Origin: Acidimicrobiales bacterium
GTDB taxonomy: Bacteria; Actinomycetota; Acidimicrobiia; Acidimicrobiales; UBA8592
Length of the DNA: 44,020 nucleotides
Direction of reading: 5' to 3'
Assembly: GCA_013912105.1 (NCBI GenBank)
Contig: JACERY010000015.1
Location: forward strand, 1 to 44,020
Shown here piece by piece: positions 26,115 to 34,014 of this stretch (its first letter is position 1; each line of letters begins with the position of its first letter). Below the pieces are notes generated by a model, which saw nothing but the letters and a program-made list of their open reading frames with translations, searched no databases and had not been told where the DNA came from. The position numbers were made by a program, and so were the translations under genes.

Positions 26115-26159
26115 CACCATTTGGCGTGGAATGGCTTTTTGAAGCCATACTATATGGTG
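26115..26159. promoter_or_regulatory. Nested inverted repeats between thiolase and acyl-CoA dehydrogenase genes
   Basis: Outer arms CACCAT (26115-26120) and ATGGTG (26154-26159) enclose inner arms ATGGCT (26131-26136) and AGCCAT (26143-26148). The inner pair has a 6-nt centre. In a divergent promoter this layout suits a pair of operator sites for a dimeric regulator. The rest of the 136-bp gap holds the AGAAGGAGA ribosome site of the dehydrogenase. Confidence 0.45.
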
Positions 26160-26223
26160 ACATGCTAACGATGTTTAGATCATTTCGCCAAATAAATATA
26201 GGCGTAGTTAGAAGGAGAGTGCA

Positions 26224-27420
26224 GTGACTGTAAGTGATGAAGAGCTTAAAGAACGAGTTGAGATTCTAATTGAAGAAGTTGACCCTCACGGCACAGATCA
26301 ATTTACCTTTCGTGGAGCCCAGTATGATGCTGGTCTTGCTTTTGTGCATTTCCCTGAAGGTAAGGGAGGTCTTGGCCTGAGCCGAGGAAAGCAAGTAATT
26401 GTGGATCAAATTCTGCGCGAGGCGAAAGTTCCTTATCATGACCTCATGGTAAACCCTATAGGAATTGGTATGGGTGCGCCCGTGATACTAAATCATGGAA
26501 CTGAAGATATGCATGAAAAGCATCTGAGAAAGATCTTTACTGGTGAAGATATTTGGTGCCAACTATTTTCTGAACCCACTCATGGGTCTGATGTTGCAGG
26601 AATTCCAAGTCGCGGAATTAAAGATGGTGATGAGTGGGTCATAAATGGGCAGAAAGTATGGACAACACTGGCACATCTTTCTAACTTTGGAATGTTACTT
26701 ACTCGTACAAATCCAGATGCGCCGAAACATAAAGGATTATCGTATTTCATTCTTGATATGCATGCATCGGGAGTTGAAGTACGTCCGCTCTACCAAATCA
26801 CTGGAGAAGCTGAATTTAATGAAGTTTTTCTTACTGATGTTCGCGTCGCAGATGATCAGCGCTTGGGTGATGAAGGAGATGGGTGGCGGGTGGCTATAAC
26901 TACTCTCATGAACGAGAGGGTTGCTCTCGGCGGTGGTAGCGGTGGTAAAGGTGGTGGGCCGATACGAACTCTTATGAATACTTGGGCAGCGAAAAAAGAT
27001 GACTTAAGTGAATCCGAGAAAAAAGTCTTTCGGGATAATGTTGCGAATCTATGGGGGAGAGCGGAAATTCTTCGCCTTACAAATCAACGAGCAAAAGCTC
27101 TAGCGAAAAGCGGAGACGCCGGTCCCGGTGGTTCCATTGGAAAACTTTTCAGCGCTGAACTTAATCAGAAAATATACGAGCTTTGCATCGAACTAGAAGG
27201 TGCCGGTGGGATGCTCCACGAGAATGGTTACCCAAGAATCCGTAGCGAAGAAGCTCATAATGCTGGATCTATTAGTGGCCAGTTTTTGCGTTCTCGTGCG
27301 AACACAATTGAGGGTGGCACGAGTGAAATTATGCGTAACATTCTTGGCGAACGTGTTCTAGGGCTTCCAGGTGATGTGCGTGTCGATAAAGAAGTTCCTT
27401 GGAGTGAAATTCCTCGCTAA
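26224..27420 (+). CDS. Acyl-CoA dehydrogenase, FadE type
   Basis: 398 residues. QLFSEPTHGSDVAGIPSRG and INGQKVWTTLAHLSNFG form the FAD/substrate beta-domain, and the tail TIEGGTSEIMRNILGERVLGLP is intact with Glu363 at the usual catalytic position. Glu231 in MNERVALGGG is the alternative-position Glu. A Gly-rich stretch GGGSGGKGGGP (236-246) inside the C-terminal domain is unusual and may form a flexible loop. GTG start with AAGGAG at 6-nt spacing. Divergent from and probably co-regulated with the thiolase, giving first and last steps of one beta-oxidation cycle. Confidence 0.92.
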   Translation: MTVSDEELKERVEILIEEVDPHGTDQFTFRGAQYDAGLAFVHFPEGKGGLGLSRGKQVIVDQILREAKVPYHDLMVNPIGIGMGAPVILNHGTEDMHEKHLRKIFTGEDIWCQLFSEPTHGSDVAGIPSRGIKDGDEWVINGQKVWTTLAHLSNFGMLLTRTNPDAPKHKGLSYFILDMHASGVEVRPLYQITGEAEFNEVFLTDVRVADDQRLGDEGDGWRVAITTLMNERVALGGGSGGKGGGPIRTLMNTWAAKKDDLSESEKKVFRDNVANLWGRAEILRLTNQRAKALAKSGDAGPGGSIGKLFSAELNQKIYELCIELEGAGGMLHENGYPRIRSEEAHNAGSISGQFLRSRANTIEGGTSEIMRNILGERVLGLPGDVRVDKEVPWSEIPR

Positions 27421-27423
27421 CTT

Positions 27424-29190
27424 CTAAACCTCAAGAATAGTGATGAGTCCGGTGTTTCCATCAACACTGATTTTTGACCCATCAGGTATTCGTCTTGTCC
27501 CATCTGTTGCTGAGACTACACATGGGATGCCAAGTTCTCTGCTGACTATAATCGCGTGAGAAAGCGGAGCTCCGACATCAACAACAACAGCTGCTGCTGG
27601 GACAAATAAAGGTGTCCAAGAAGGATCAGTTAGTGGCGCTACAAGAACATCTCCTGGCTCGAGAGCTCCTGGGTCGTTACTATCTAAGATAATTCGGGCA
27701 GTACCTTCAGCTATACCGGTGCATCCAGGCATACCCTGCAAGGATTCCCCTACCGAAAGCACATCTTCTGCAGCTGCATCCCGCCTTCTCCATGTATCAG
27801 GGTGGGCCGCTGCACCGTCGAAAAGAAACTGCGCTTCTCGCTCAAGAAGCTCGTAATACTCTTCTCGGCGTGAACGGATTGTTGTTAGCATTGAATCTGG
27901 ATTTTCAAATAATTCGTTATATTCATCTTTTGTAACGAAACCAAAATCTTCGACCTCATCAAAAGCTCCGGTATCGACCATTCGGGCCCCTATTACACGC
28001 ATACGCATCCTTAACTCATGAATAAGACGTATGTTGTTTGTTTTTGTTCTTTCCCGAGCGGGAAGCCACGCAGCAGAAGCAGCTATCCCTGCTGAAAGCT
28101 CACCATAGACTTCTGGATTCCCTTCTACCATTGCAAGCAACTGAGTCGATGCTTCTTCACGTTGTTTTGCTCGTTCAGCATTTTGGGCTTTAGGGGCGAG
28201 TTCATCACCAGCTAAACGCATCCGGTCTATAGCTCCAAGTGCCAATTCAGGTCGGGTTTCCCATGTAGGCGAACGGGCTTCCCATTCATTGGGACCCCGT
28301 GATCCGTATTCAAAAAGAAATGATTCAAATTTTTGAATGAACTCATTTACTTCATCTGAATGGCTTTTCTTAAGTTCATCTAATAAATTAACGATCCCCT
28401 TATCAAAAGCGGCACTTAAATCTTGGCTATGGCGAATCATCCGACTCATATCCCACATGGCATGTGAAGGCTCAGCTGAATCAACTTCTCCAAAACCGGC
28501 AATAATCGGCAGCAGAAGGTCTGGACGGCCAACTGCGTTAGCGACACCTGAGATAATTCCTACAGGAACTGTTGCCATATAGGTAGCGAAAATGTGCTGG
28601 CTAAAGAATTTTCTATGCAGTTGCATGAGGTCCAAGTATTGATCAAATAACTCTTCATTGGTGAACTCTGTAAAGTCAGGTCTATTGCTTCGCAATTCTC
28701 GAGTGACACGACGCCCCTCCGTCAGTTCGTCTAATTCATCTAATTGTGTATGGCCAAGCGCCCATTGGAAGGTTTCACCAATTTTTTGAGTTTTTGCCAA
28801 GTCTTCATCACCGTCCTGTGCTTCGTATGGCGGCACGCCGGGCATAGCCCCAAAGAATTGTTCGTCCATATCTTCCCAAGAAAGACCGGGTGCCCTGACC
28901 CCAAAGAGCCGGATTAAGGATGCGTTCAGGTAACAGTAACCAGCAACAACTCCGAGCTGGGAAAATTCATCAGGTGGAAACTCGTCGTGCGTGAACGCGC
29001 CCATACGTTCCCATGCGTCTCGCCAACCTAATTCGGCGTACCACATTCCGGTACTGCTAGTTAACGGAGTAACAGGGTCAGGAAAAACCTCTCCTACATT
29101 TGCGCGAGTGTAGAGGGTGAATCTTTCCGAAAGAGCGGAGTCAGTTACATAATATCGTTCAGTCATAGTTGCCTTACTTTGACAAAACAC
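27424..29190 (-). CDS. PEP-utilising-enzyme mobile (swivelling phosphohistidine) domain protein without ATP-grasp domain
   Basis: 588 residues. The C-terminal ~95 residues are a PEP-utiliser His domain: GTARIILDSNDPGALEPGDVLV then GAPLSHAIIVSRELGIPCV with the phosphorylated His545. The N-terminal part starts with NVGEVFPDPVTPLT, the opening of the substrate-binding middle domain of rifampicin-phosphotransferase-like proteins. The ATP-grasp domain that would charge the histidine is missing. Such split layouts are known in phenylphosphate synthase, whose ATP subunit is separate; no partner is seen here. GTG 29190 has TAATCT 6 nt upstream. An alternative ATG 29166 has AAGG upstream. Confidence 0.8.
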   Translation of the reverse strand: MFCQSKATMTERYYVTDSALSERFTLYTRANVGEVFPDPVTPLTSSTGMWYAELGWRDAWERMGAFTHDEFPPDEFSQLGVVAGYCYLNASLIRLFGVRAPGLSWEDMDEQFFGAMPGVPPYEAQDGDEDLAKTQKIGETFQWALGHTQLDELDELTEGRRVTRELRSNRPDFTEFTNEELFDQYLDLMQLHRKFFSQHIFATYMATVPVGIISGVANAVGRPDLLLPIIAGFGEVDSAEPSHAMWDMSRMIRHSQDLSAAFDKGIVNLLDELKKSHSDEVNEFIQKFESFLFEYGSRGPNEWEARSPTWETRPELALGAIDRMRLAGDELAPKAQNAERAKQREEASTQLLAMVEGNPEVYGELSAGIAASAAWLPARERTKTNNIRLIHELRMRMRVIGARMVDTGAFDEVEDFGFVTKDEYNELFENPDSMLTTIRSRREEYYELLEREAQFLFDGAAAHPDTWRRRDAAAEDVLSVGESLQGMPGCTGIAEGTARIILDSNDPGALEPGDVLVAPLTDPSWTPLFVPAAAVVVDVGAPLSHAIIVSRELGIPCVVSATDGTRRIPDGSKISVDGNTGLITILEV

Positions 29191-29196
29191 TAGGAG

Positions 29197-29202
29197 AGAT
29201 TA
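29197..29202 (-). promoter_or_regulatory. TANNNT box (TAATCT) 6 nt before GTG 29190
   Basis: Leaderless-type -10 that favours the GTG start of the phosphohistidine-domain gene over ATG 29166. Confidence 0.35.
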
Positions 29203-29224
29203 TGAAAAACAAACAATCCTGATT

Positions 29225-29854
29225 TTAGATTTGTAGAAGATCTCGAGTTTCTAAAATCGCTTTTTGATGATTTTCAACATAAATACCATGGATTCCTATT
29301 GCCTTAGCTCCTTCAGTCATAGCTGGAAAATCATCGAGAAAAATTGTTTCTTGTGGAGAAACATCCAAACTTTGAAGAGCTATTTCAAAAATTTCTGGGT
29401 TAGGTTTCCTATGTCCGACTTCTGAAGAAAAGATTGTTGCGTCAAAGAGGTGACTTGATGGAATGACTTTATCCCAAGCCGGTTGCCATTCTTTTACATT
29501 ATTGGAAATGATTCCTGTTTTAAATCCAGCTTCTTTAACTTCAGCGACAAAATCATGCATTATTGGTTGTGGCTGAAGTTTATCGCCGAAGAAATCACCT
29601 GAATCTGGGTGGAGAATAGTCCATGCTTCTTTCTCTACAGAACCTAAAGATGAAAGGAAGGAATTCAGCGTTATCTCTCCACGCTCAAGCTTATGACCTG
29701 TAGAATCCGTATCTCCTCCTCCCATAAAAACTGGAATGAGTGCGTCGGCTAGCTTTTCTAGGTCTCCTTCTATTCCTGCCGCTGCTTCAAGAAGAATACG
29801 ACCAATTCCTTCAGTTAAAACCCCAGCTACGTCAAAAATTACTGCTTTAAACAC
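29225..29854 (-). CDS. HAD-superfamily (subfamily IA) hydrolase-like protein
   Basis: 209 residues. Motif I is FDVAGVLT: nucleophile Asp8 is present, but the second Asp (general acid of phosphatases) is Ala10. Motif II is GIISNN, motif III Lys is in GHRKPNPEIF, and motif IV is IFLDDFPAM. The same Asp-x-small pattern occurs in the HAD domains of ACAD10 and relatives. Activity could be a weak phosphatase, dehalogenase-like, or lost. GTG start with no ribosome site but TAACCT 6 nt upstream. An ATG two bases upstream is out of frame. Confidence 0.85.
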   Translation of the reverse strand: MFKAVIFDVAGVLTEGIGRILLEAAAGIEGDLEKLADALIPVFMGGGDTDSTGHKLERGEITLNSFLSSLGSVEKEAWTILHPDSGDFFGDKLQPQPIMHDFVAEVKEAGFKTGIISNNVKEWQPAWDKVIPSSHLFDATIFSSEVGHRKPNPEIFEIALQSLDVSPQETIFLDDFPAMTEGAKAIGIHGIYVENHQKAILETRDLLQI

Positions 29855-29860
29855 ATTTGG

Positions 29861-29866
29861 AGGTTA
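29861..29866 (-). promoter_or_regulatory. TANNNT box (TAACCT) 6 nt before the HAD GTG
   Basis: Leaderless-type -10 element. It explains a GTG start that has no Shine-Dalgarno. Confidence 0.4.
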
Positions 29867-29973
29867 CTTGTTTCTGCGGTTAAATGGAAACTTATTTGTC
29901 TGATGTTTATTTCTTGGCATTGAGGGAATCTGCTTTAGGTTCGTTCCATTACCCAGCATGAGATCAATTCGGG

Positions 29974-29979
29974 TAGATT
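29974..29979 (+). promoter_or_regulatory. TANNNT box (TAGATT) 6 nt before the crotonase ATG
   Basis: Leaderless-type -10 in the 131-bp divergent gap between the HAD gene and the crotonase. No ribosome site is present. Confidence 0.4.
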
Positions 29980-29985
29980 TGAGAT

Positions 29986-30819
29986 ATGACTACGGAAGAA
30001 GAAGTACTACGAAATCAAGTTCAATTCGAAATAATTGATCAAGTTGCTTGGATAACAATCAATAATCCAGAAAAAGGGAATGCCATGTCTCCTGACATGC
30101 GCGACAGAATGACATCTTTATTTGAAGCATTAAATGGCCAGTTTGCCGCTCGCGCTGTTGTCTTGACTGCAACTGGACAAAAGCTATTCTGCCCAGGCGC
30201 TGATATTTCTGTTGGTCGTGAATACGCCCCGCGTCCCGATGATGCTCCAGATTTAGCCGTTGGGGAACCGAGAAGAATGATGCTTCGCGGTCAACATCCT
30301 TTGATGTCTTCAATTCTGGACTGTGAGCTTCCTGTCATAGCAGCAGTTAACGGTACGGCAGCTGGAATGGGAGCCCATCTTGCTCTCATGTGTGACTTAG
30401 TCATCATGTCTGAAGATGCTAAATTCATCGAGGTTTTTGCGCGCAGAGGACTAGTACCTGATGCATTAGGAACCTGGATACTTCCCCGTCTTGTAGGTCC
30501 AATGAAAGCAAAGGAATTGATGTTCTTTGCTGACGATATTCCCTCTGCTCGTGCCATGGAATTAGGGTTATGCAATAAGGTTGTGGATGCAGATCAGTTG
30601 ATTGCTACTGCTATGGAGTGGGCTGTTCGTTTAGCTACTGGTCCTACTAAAGCTCACATGTTTACGAAGTGGCTTGTTAACAGGGCTCTAGACGTTGACC
30701 GTCACACCATCGCTGAGGAAGAGAGTTGGGCCGTGGAGCTTAATAATGGATCTCGTGATGCGCAGGAAGGTGTTAATAGTTTTCGTGAACGAAGAGACCC
30801 TGAATGGAAGGGCTTCTAG
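29986..30819 (+). CDS. Crotonase-family enoyl-CoA hydratase/isomerase, likely isomerase type
   Basis: 277 residues. FCPGADISVG forms the oxyanion hole and NGTAAGMGAHLALMCDL the second one. The positions of the two hydratase glutamates are His/Ala (GAHL) and Phe (IEVFARRGL), so ordinary hydration is unlikely. RRGLVPDALGTWILPRLVG has Asp in VPD, the pattern of delta-enoyl-CoA isomerases and PaaG-like proteins. The C-terminus FRERRDPEWKGF is normal. The leaderless-looking start has a divergent HAD gene upstream. Isomerase function is inferred from motifs. Confidence 0.88.
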   Translation: MTTEEEVLRNQVQFEIIDQVAWITINNPEKGNAMSPDMRDRMTSLFEALNGQFAARAVVLTATGQKLFCPGADISVGREYAPRPDDAPDLAVGEPRRMMLRGQHPLMSSILDCELPVIAAVNGTAAGMGAHLALMCDLVIMSEDAKFIEVFARRGLVPDALGTWILPRLVGPMKAKELMFFADDIPSARAMELGLCNKVVDADQLIATAMEWAVRLATGPTKAHMFTKWLVNRALDVDRHTIAEEESWAVELNNGSRDAQEGVNSFRERRDPEWKGF

Positions 30820-30820
30820 T

Positions 30821-31351
30821 TTATGTTTGTGCTTGGTTCCGAGGATCGTTATCTTTAGTCCCTGCTTCAGGAGAACGGGCCCACATTATTGCACTATCAA
30901 AAGATAGTTTATAATCAGGGGTGAACTCAATTACGACCCGCTCAGGTGAATCAAGAAAATCTTGAAAAACCTGTGCAGCTTTTGGCTCTGGGCGTAGATG
31001 ACGAGCAAATTCAGGATAGAACCAATCTTTAATTTCTCTGCTGTCGTGGATAACACAATCACCTTTATATGTAACAGTTTTCCCTGTCCCTAAAACAGTT
31101 CCTGTGCTATTGACGCAAATAGAAGCTCGGGGGAAACGGCGCAAAGCTGGAACTCTTGCTCTACGTTCGGCGCATGTCAGCCAAAGCTTTCCATCCTTAG
31201 GGAGGAATGACATGATCACACCGAAAGCTTCACCTTTTTTATTTGTCCACATAAAAGTACATTCGCGTTGAGTATGCAGTAATTCTTCTTCTAGCTCGTC
31301 GCCTAATCCGCATTGTGTTAGATCTTCGTAGCTATCTGGTTGTTCGGCCAT
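30821..31351 (-). CDS. Pyridoxamine-phosphate-oxidase-like split-barrel flavoprotein
   Basis: 176 residues of FMN/F420-binding split beta-barrel fold: FMWTNKKGEAFGVIMSF, GKLWLTCAERRARVPALRRFPRASICV and a later GDCVIHDSREIKDW. Members bind FMN or F420 and reduce various substrates or act as pyridoxamine-phosphate oxidases. The R/K-rich RRARVPALRR segment fits cofactor-phosphate binding. Last gene of the run TetR, LLM, hydrolase, split-barrel. An F420-type partner for the neighbouring LLM enzymes is plausible but not proven. Ribosome site AAAGGA. Confidence 0.8.
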   Translation of the reverse strand: MAEQPDSYEDLTQCGLGDELEEELLHTQRECTFMWTNKKGEAFGVIMSFLPKDGKLWLTCAERRARVPALRRFPRASICVNSTGTVLGTGKTVTYKGDCVIHDSREIKDWFYPEFARHLRPEPKAAQVFQDFLDSPERVVIEFTPDYKLSFDSAIMWARSPEAGTKDNDPRNQAQT

Positions 31352-31363
31352 TTTCTTTTCCTT

Positions 31364-32251
31364 TCAAACACTTTCATTTGTGTTCGCATGATTGATGATT
31401 TCAGTCGTGATGTCCAACCATAGTGTTTCAGGCATCTCATGTCCCATTTCATCATATATGACTAATTCTGCTCCATTAATCGCTTGTGCAGTTGCTTCTC
31501 CACCATCAGGAAGAACAAGAGTATCTTTTGCTCCATGGATGACGAGAGTTGGTGTAGGAATTGACTGAAGATCTATGGTCCTATCCGGTGATGCAAGAGT
31601 GGCAGCTAATTGGAAAACGCTTACAAGCGGATTCCAATTTCGGTCGTAGTTCTTTGAGACAAGTTCCGCATGAGCTTCCTCATCGAATAGCGGGCCTGCA
31701 AAGAGTCGATAGTTATGAAGTGACCATGCTATTGCTTCTTCTTTCGTTTTGAGACCTAGCGGTGACTGCAGGTTCATCCCAACTTCGGGTGCTGCTATCC
31801 CAACTCCGGGAGCGCCGGTTGTAGACATTATTGATGTCATCGTTGTCAATCTCTCAGGTTTTTGAATAGCCATTATCTGAGCAATCATGCCTCCCATAGA
31901 GACACCGACGACATGTGCTTTCTGAACAGAAACTGCATCGAGTACAGCAAAAGCATCTGATGCCATATCTGCCAATGTGTAAGGCGCATTCGTTATAGGT
32001 TGACCGGTCATCCCCGCCATGATCAATTCCTCAATTGAGGGAGGTTCTGTTTTTGTTTTGGAAGTTAGCCCAACATCTCTGTTATCAAATCGGACGACAT
32101 GAAATCCGTTTTGGACTAGAAGATCACAAAATTCATCTTTAAATGATGTCATGGGTTCTGTGTAACCCATGATTAACAGAATCGTGGGGTCATTTGGTGA
32201 ACCTTTCGTATCGTAGTGAATAATAGTTTCTCCATTTGTAGTTTCAGGCAT
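31364..32251 (-). CDS. Alpha/beta-fold hydrolase (esterase)
   Basis: 295 residues. Nucleophile elbow GVSMGG has Ser118. The oxyanion region is ILLIMGYTEPMTSF with RFDNRDVGLT, the acid is in IHGAKDTLVLPDGG, and His271 is in DEMGHEMPE. The MGY/DNRDVGLT pattern is common in small-molecule carboxyl-ester or methyl-ester hydrolases. It could open a lactone or ester produced by the neighbouring LLM monooxygenases, e.g. after a Baeyer-Villiger step (inference). Strong GGAGGAG ribosome site. Confidence 0.9.
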   Translation of the reverse strand: MPETTNGETIIHYDTKGSPNDPTILLIMGYTEPMTSFKDEFCDLLVQNGFHVVRFDNRDVGLTSKTKTEPPSIEELIMAGMTGQPITNAPYTLADMASDAFAVLDAVSVQKAHVVGVSMGGMIAQIMAIQKPERLTTMTSIMSTTGAPGVGIAAPEVGMNLQSPLGLKTKEEAIAWSLHNYRLFAGPLFDEEAHAELVSKNYDRNWNPLVSVFQLAATLASPDRTIDLQSIPTPTLVIHGAKDTLVLPDGGEATAQAINGAELVIYDEMGHEMPETLWLDITTEIINHANTNESV

Positions 32252-32313
32252 CTTTACTCCTCCGATAATTATTTGTGAAACACTAGCTTCATATAGTTAA
32301 GTGTTCTATTTCA

Positions 32314-33369
32314 TTAGTGAAGGCCGAAGTGTTCTTCAACTATCTCAGCCATTAACGTAATTATTTGTATTTCTTCAGAGCGAATAATTAGTCCAGTTGC
32401 ACCCTTGGGAATAACTGAACTGAATCGTTCTCTTATCCTTTCGACTGGTCCTATTAACCCACCTTGGTCAATGTATTCATCTGGAACTGCTTTAATAGCG
32501 CCTTCTTTATCGCCATCTAACCAGCATTTTTGAATCTGTATAGCAGCTTCAGGGAATCCGCGTCTTGACATAGAGTCGCGGTGATAGTTATTTTTTTCAC
32601 TTCCCATGCCTCCTACATACATAGCTGTTAACGGTTTCCGGCGATCAATCGCTCCTTGTATATCATCTGTTATCTCTACGCTAAGGTTTGTAAAGAGTTG
32701 GAACTGGTCTTTGGGAGTAGCATTCTCTAATCGTTTTTTAAAACCCTTTTCAAGGTTTGGTCCGTGCGTTTCCCAGCCATCAAGTCCATATCCCATAGGC
32801 AGCCAACCATCAGCAACTTCGGCTGCTAGGGCTGTGTTTAATGGTGCACCGGAAGCTATCCAAATTTGAATTTCTCCAATAGGGTGATGGATTGATTTAA
32901 GTGCTTTTCCTTCCCCGATAGATCCGTTCCCTTCGAAGGGTAGGTTAAATTGTTTTCCGATATGGGTGACAGGGCCTTCGCGATCAAATATTTTTCTCAT
33001 GATTGCGACATAGTCTTTAAGCCAATGATGTGGGCTTCCCCAAGGCTGCCCGTACCAGCCTTCTACTATTTGTGGCCCTGAAACTCCCAGACCGATGATG
33101 GTTCGGTTGCCTCCAGCAAGTGCATCTATAGTCATTGCTGACATAGCTGCTGAAGCAGGTGTTCTCGCTGCGACTTGGATAACTGCAGTTCCAAGTTTAA
33201 TTCTGTCTGTTTTCCCAGCAAGATACGCTAAAGGCGACAGCGCGTCAGAGCCATACGCTTCAGCTGTCCAAACTGAATGATATCCACACTTTTCAGCAGC
33301 CAATATAGCTTCGATAGGTAAATCAAGTTTTGGCTTGTTATACACTTCTAGACCGAGTGCTAACTTCAT
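32314..33369 (-). CDS. LLM-class F420-dependent oxidoreductase
   Basis: 351 residues. MKLALGLEVYNKPKLDLPIE opening, GYHSVWTAEAYGSDALSPLAYLAG, IIGLGVSGPQIVEGWYGQPW, then YVGGMGSEKNNYHRD and LIGPVERIRERF. It is a paralogue of the enzyme at 21712-22752. AGGGGGT ribosome site. Sits between TetR and the hydrolase on one strand, so all are likely co-transcribed from the promoter at about 35272-35300. Confidence 0.88.
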   Translation of the reverse strand: MKLALGLEVYNKPKLDLPIEAILAAEKCGYHSVWTAEAYGSDALSPLAYLAGKTDRIKLGTAVIQVAARTPASAAMSAMTIDALAGGNRTIIGLGVSGPQIVEGWYGQPWGSPHHWLKDYVAIMRKIFDREGPVTHIGKQFNLPFEGNGSIGEGKALKSIHHPIGEIQIWIASGAPLNTALAAEVADGWLPMGYGLDGWETHGPNLEKGFKKRLENATPKDQFQLFTNLSVEITDDIQGAIDRRKPLTAMYVGGMGSEKNNYHRDSMSRRGFPEAAIQIQKCWLDGDKEGAIKAVPDEYIDQGGLIGPVERIRERFSSVIPKGATGLIIRSEEIQIITLMAEIVEEHFGLH

Positions 33370-33402
33370 GTTTACCCCCTGCTAGAAGATCTTAGCGTGG
33401 TA

Positions 33403-33993
33403 CTAATTATTTGGCCCGAGTAGCACTCCAGTCAACATATCTGTGAGGGTTTCAATATATTGTTCGTGAGTGTTAGGGAGTTCGCGTCCATCCGAAACAA
33501 GTTGCGCTCGACTTGCTGTCATTGCTGTCATAAGCATCATCATCGCTAGCAGTCGTTGGGAATCAGTTTCTTTTTGCAAAAGGTCAAGAATGTATTTGAG
33601 GTGTGCATCTTCAAAGGAAGAAGTAGATGACCAATCAGTCATCCAACCTCGAAGCTGGTCAACGATGCGTAAATATGCTCTGCCATTTTCTGAATGAAGA
33701 CAGCTGGCATAAACTTCAACAAGAAGTTGAAGAAGCTCTCGTGTAGTCGGGTTATCATCATGATGGGCAAGCAATTCACCGCGGATAGCATCTAGTTCAC
33801 TTCCACGACGGCTGAGCAATGCAATGATGAGTTCATTGCGGGTTCCGAAATGGTAATTAAGTGCTGATTCATTTTTTTGTCCCGCAGCTTCGGTGATTTG
33901 GCGATTAGTTACTGCGAAAACACCGTCTTCTGCAAACATTTTTTCGGCGTGGTTAAGAAGCCGAGTTTTCGTGTCGGTACTATCTCGAGGCAT
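33403..33993 (-). CDS. TetR-family transcriptional regulator
   Basis: 196 residues. The HTH lies in about 8-55: TKTRLLNHAEKMFAEDGV, then FAVTNRQITEAAGQKNESALNYHFGTRNELI, the canonical TetR layout. The C-terminal domain is helical and would bind a ligand. It starts 21 bp after the LLM gene at 34015-35238 and precedes another, an in-operon regulator position that suggests autoregulation through the palindrome at 35247-35258. No clear ribosome site, so coupling to the upstream gene is likely. Confidence 0.92.
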   Translation of the reverse strand: MPRDSTDTKTRLLNHAEKMFAEDGVFAVTNRQITEAAGQKNESALNYHFGTRNELIIALLSRRGSELDAIRGELLAHHDDNPTTRELLQLLVEVYASCLHSENGRAYLRIVDQLRGWMTDWSSTSSFEDAHLKYILDLLQKETDSQRLLAMMMLMTAMTASRAQLVSDGRELPNTHEQYIETLTDMLTGVLLGPNN

Positions 33994-34014
33994 CAGATTT
34001 TATTGATAAAGCAT

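Noticed and set aside
10001..33400. Shared 11-mer ATTAGTACCAC upstream of the permease gene and near 33391 (minus strand)
   Set aside because: Only two copies, one inside the end of an operon gap. Coincidental 11-mers are expected in 44 kb.
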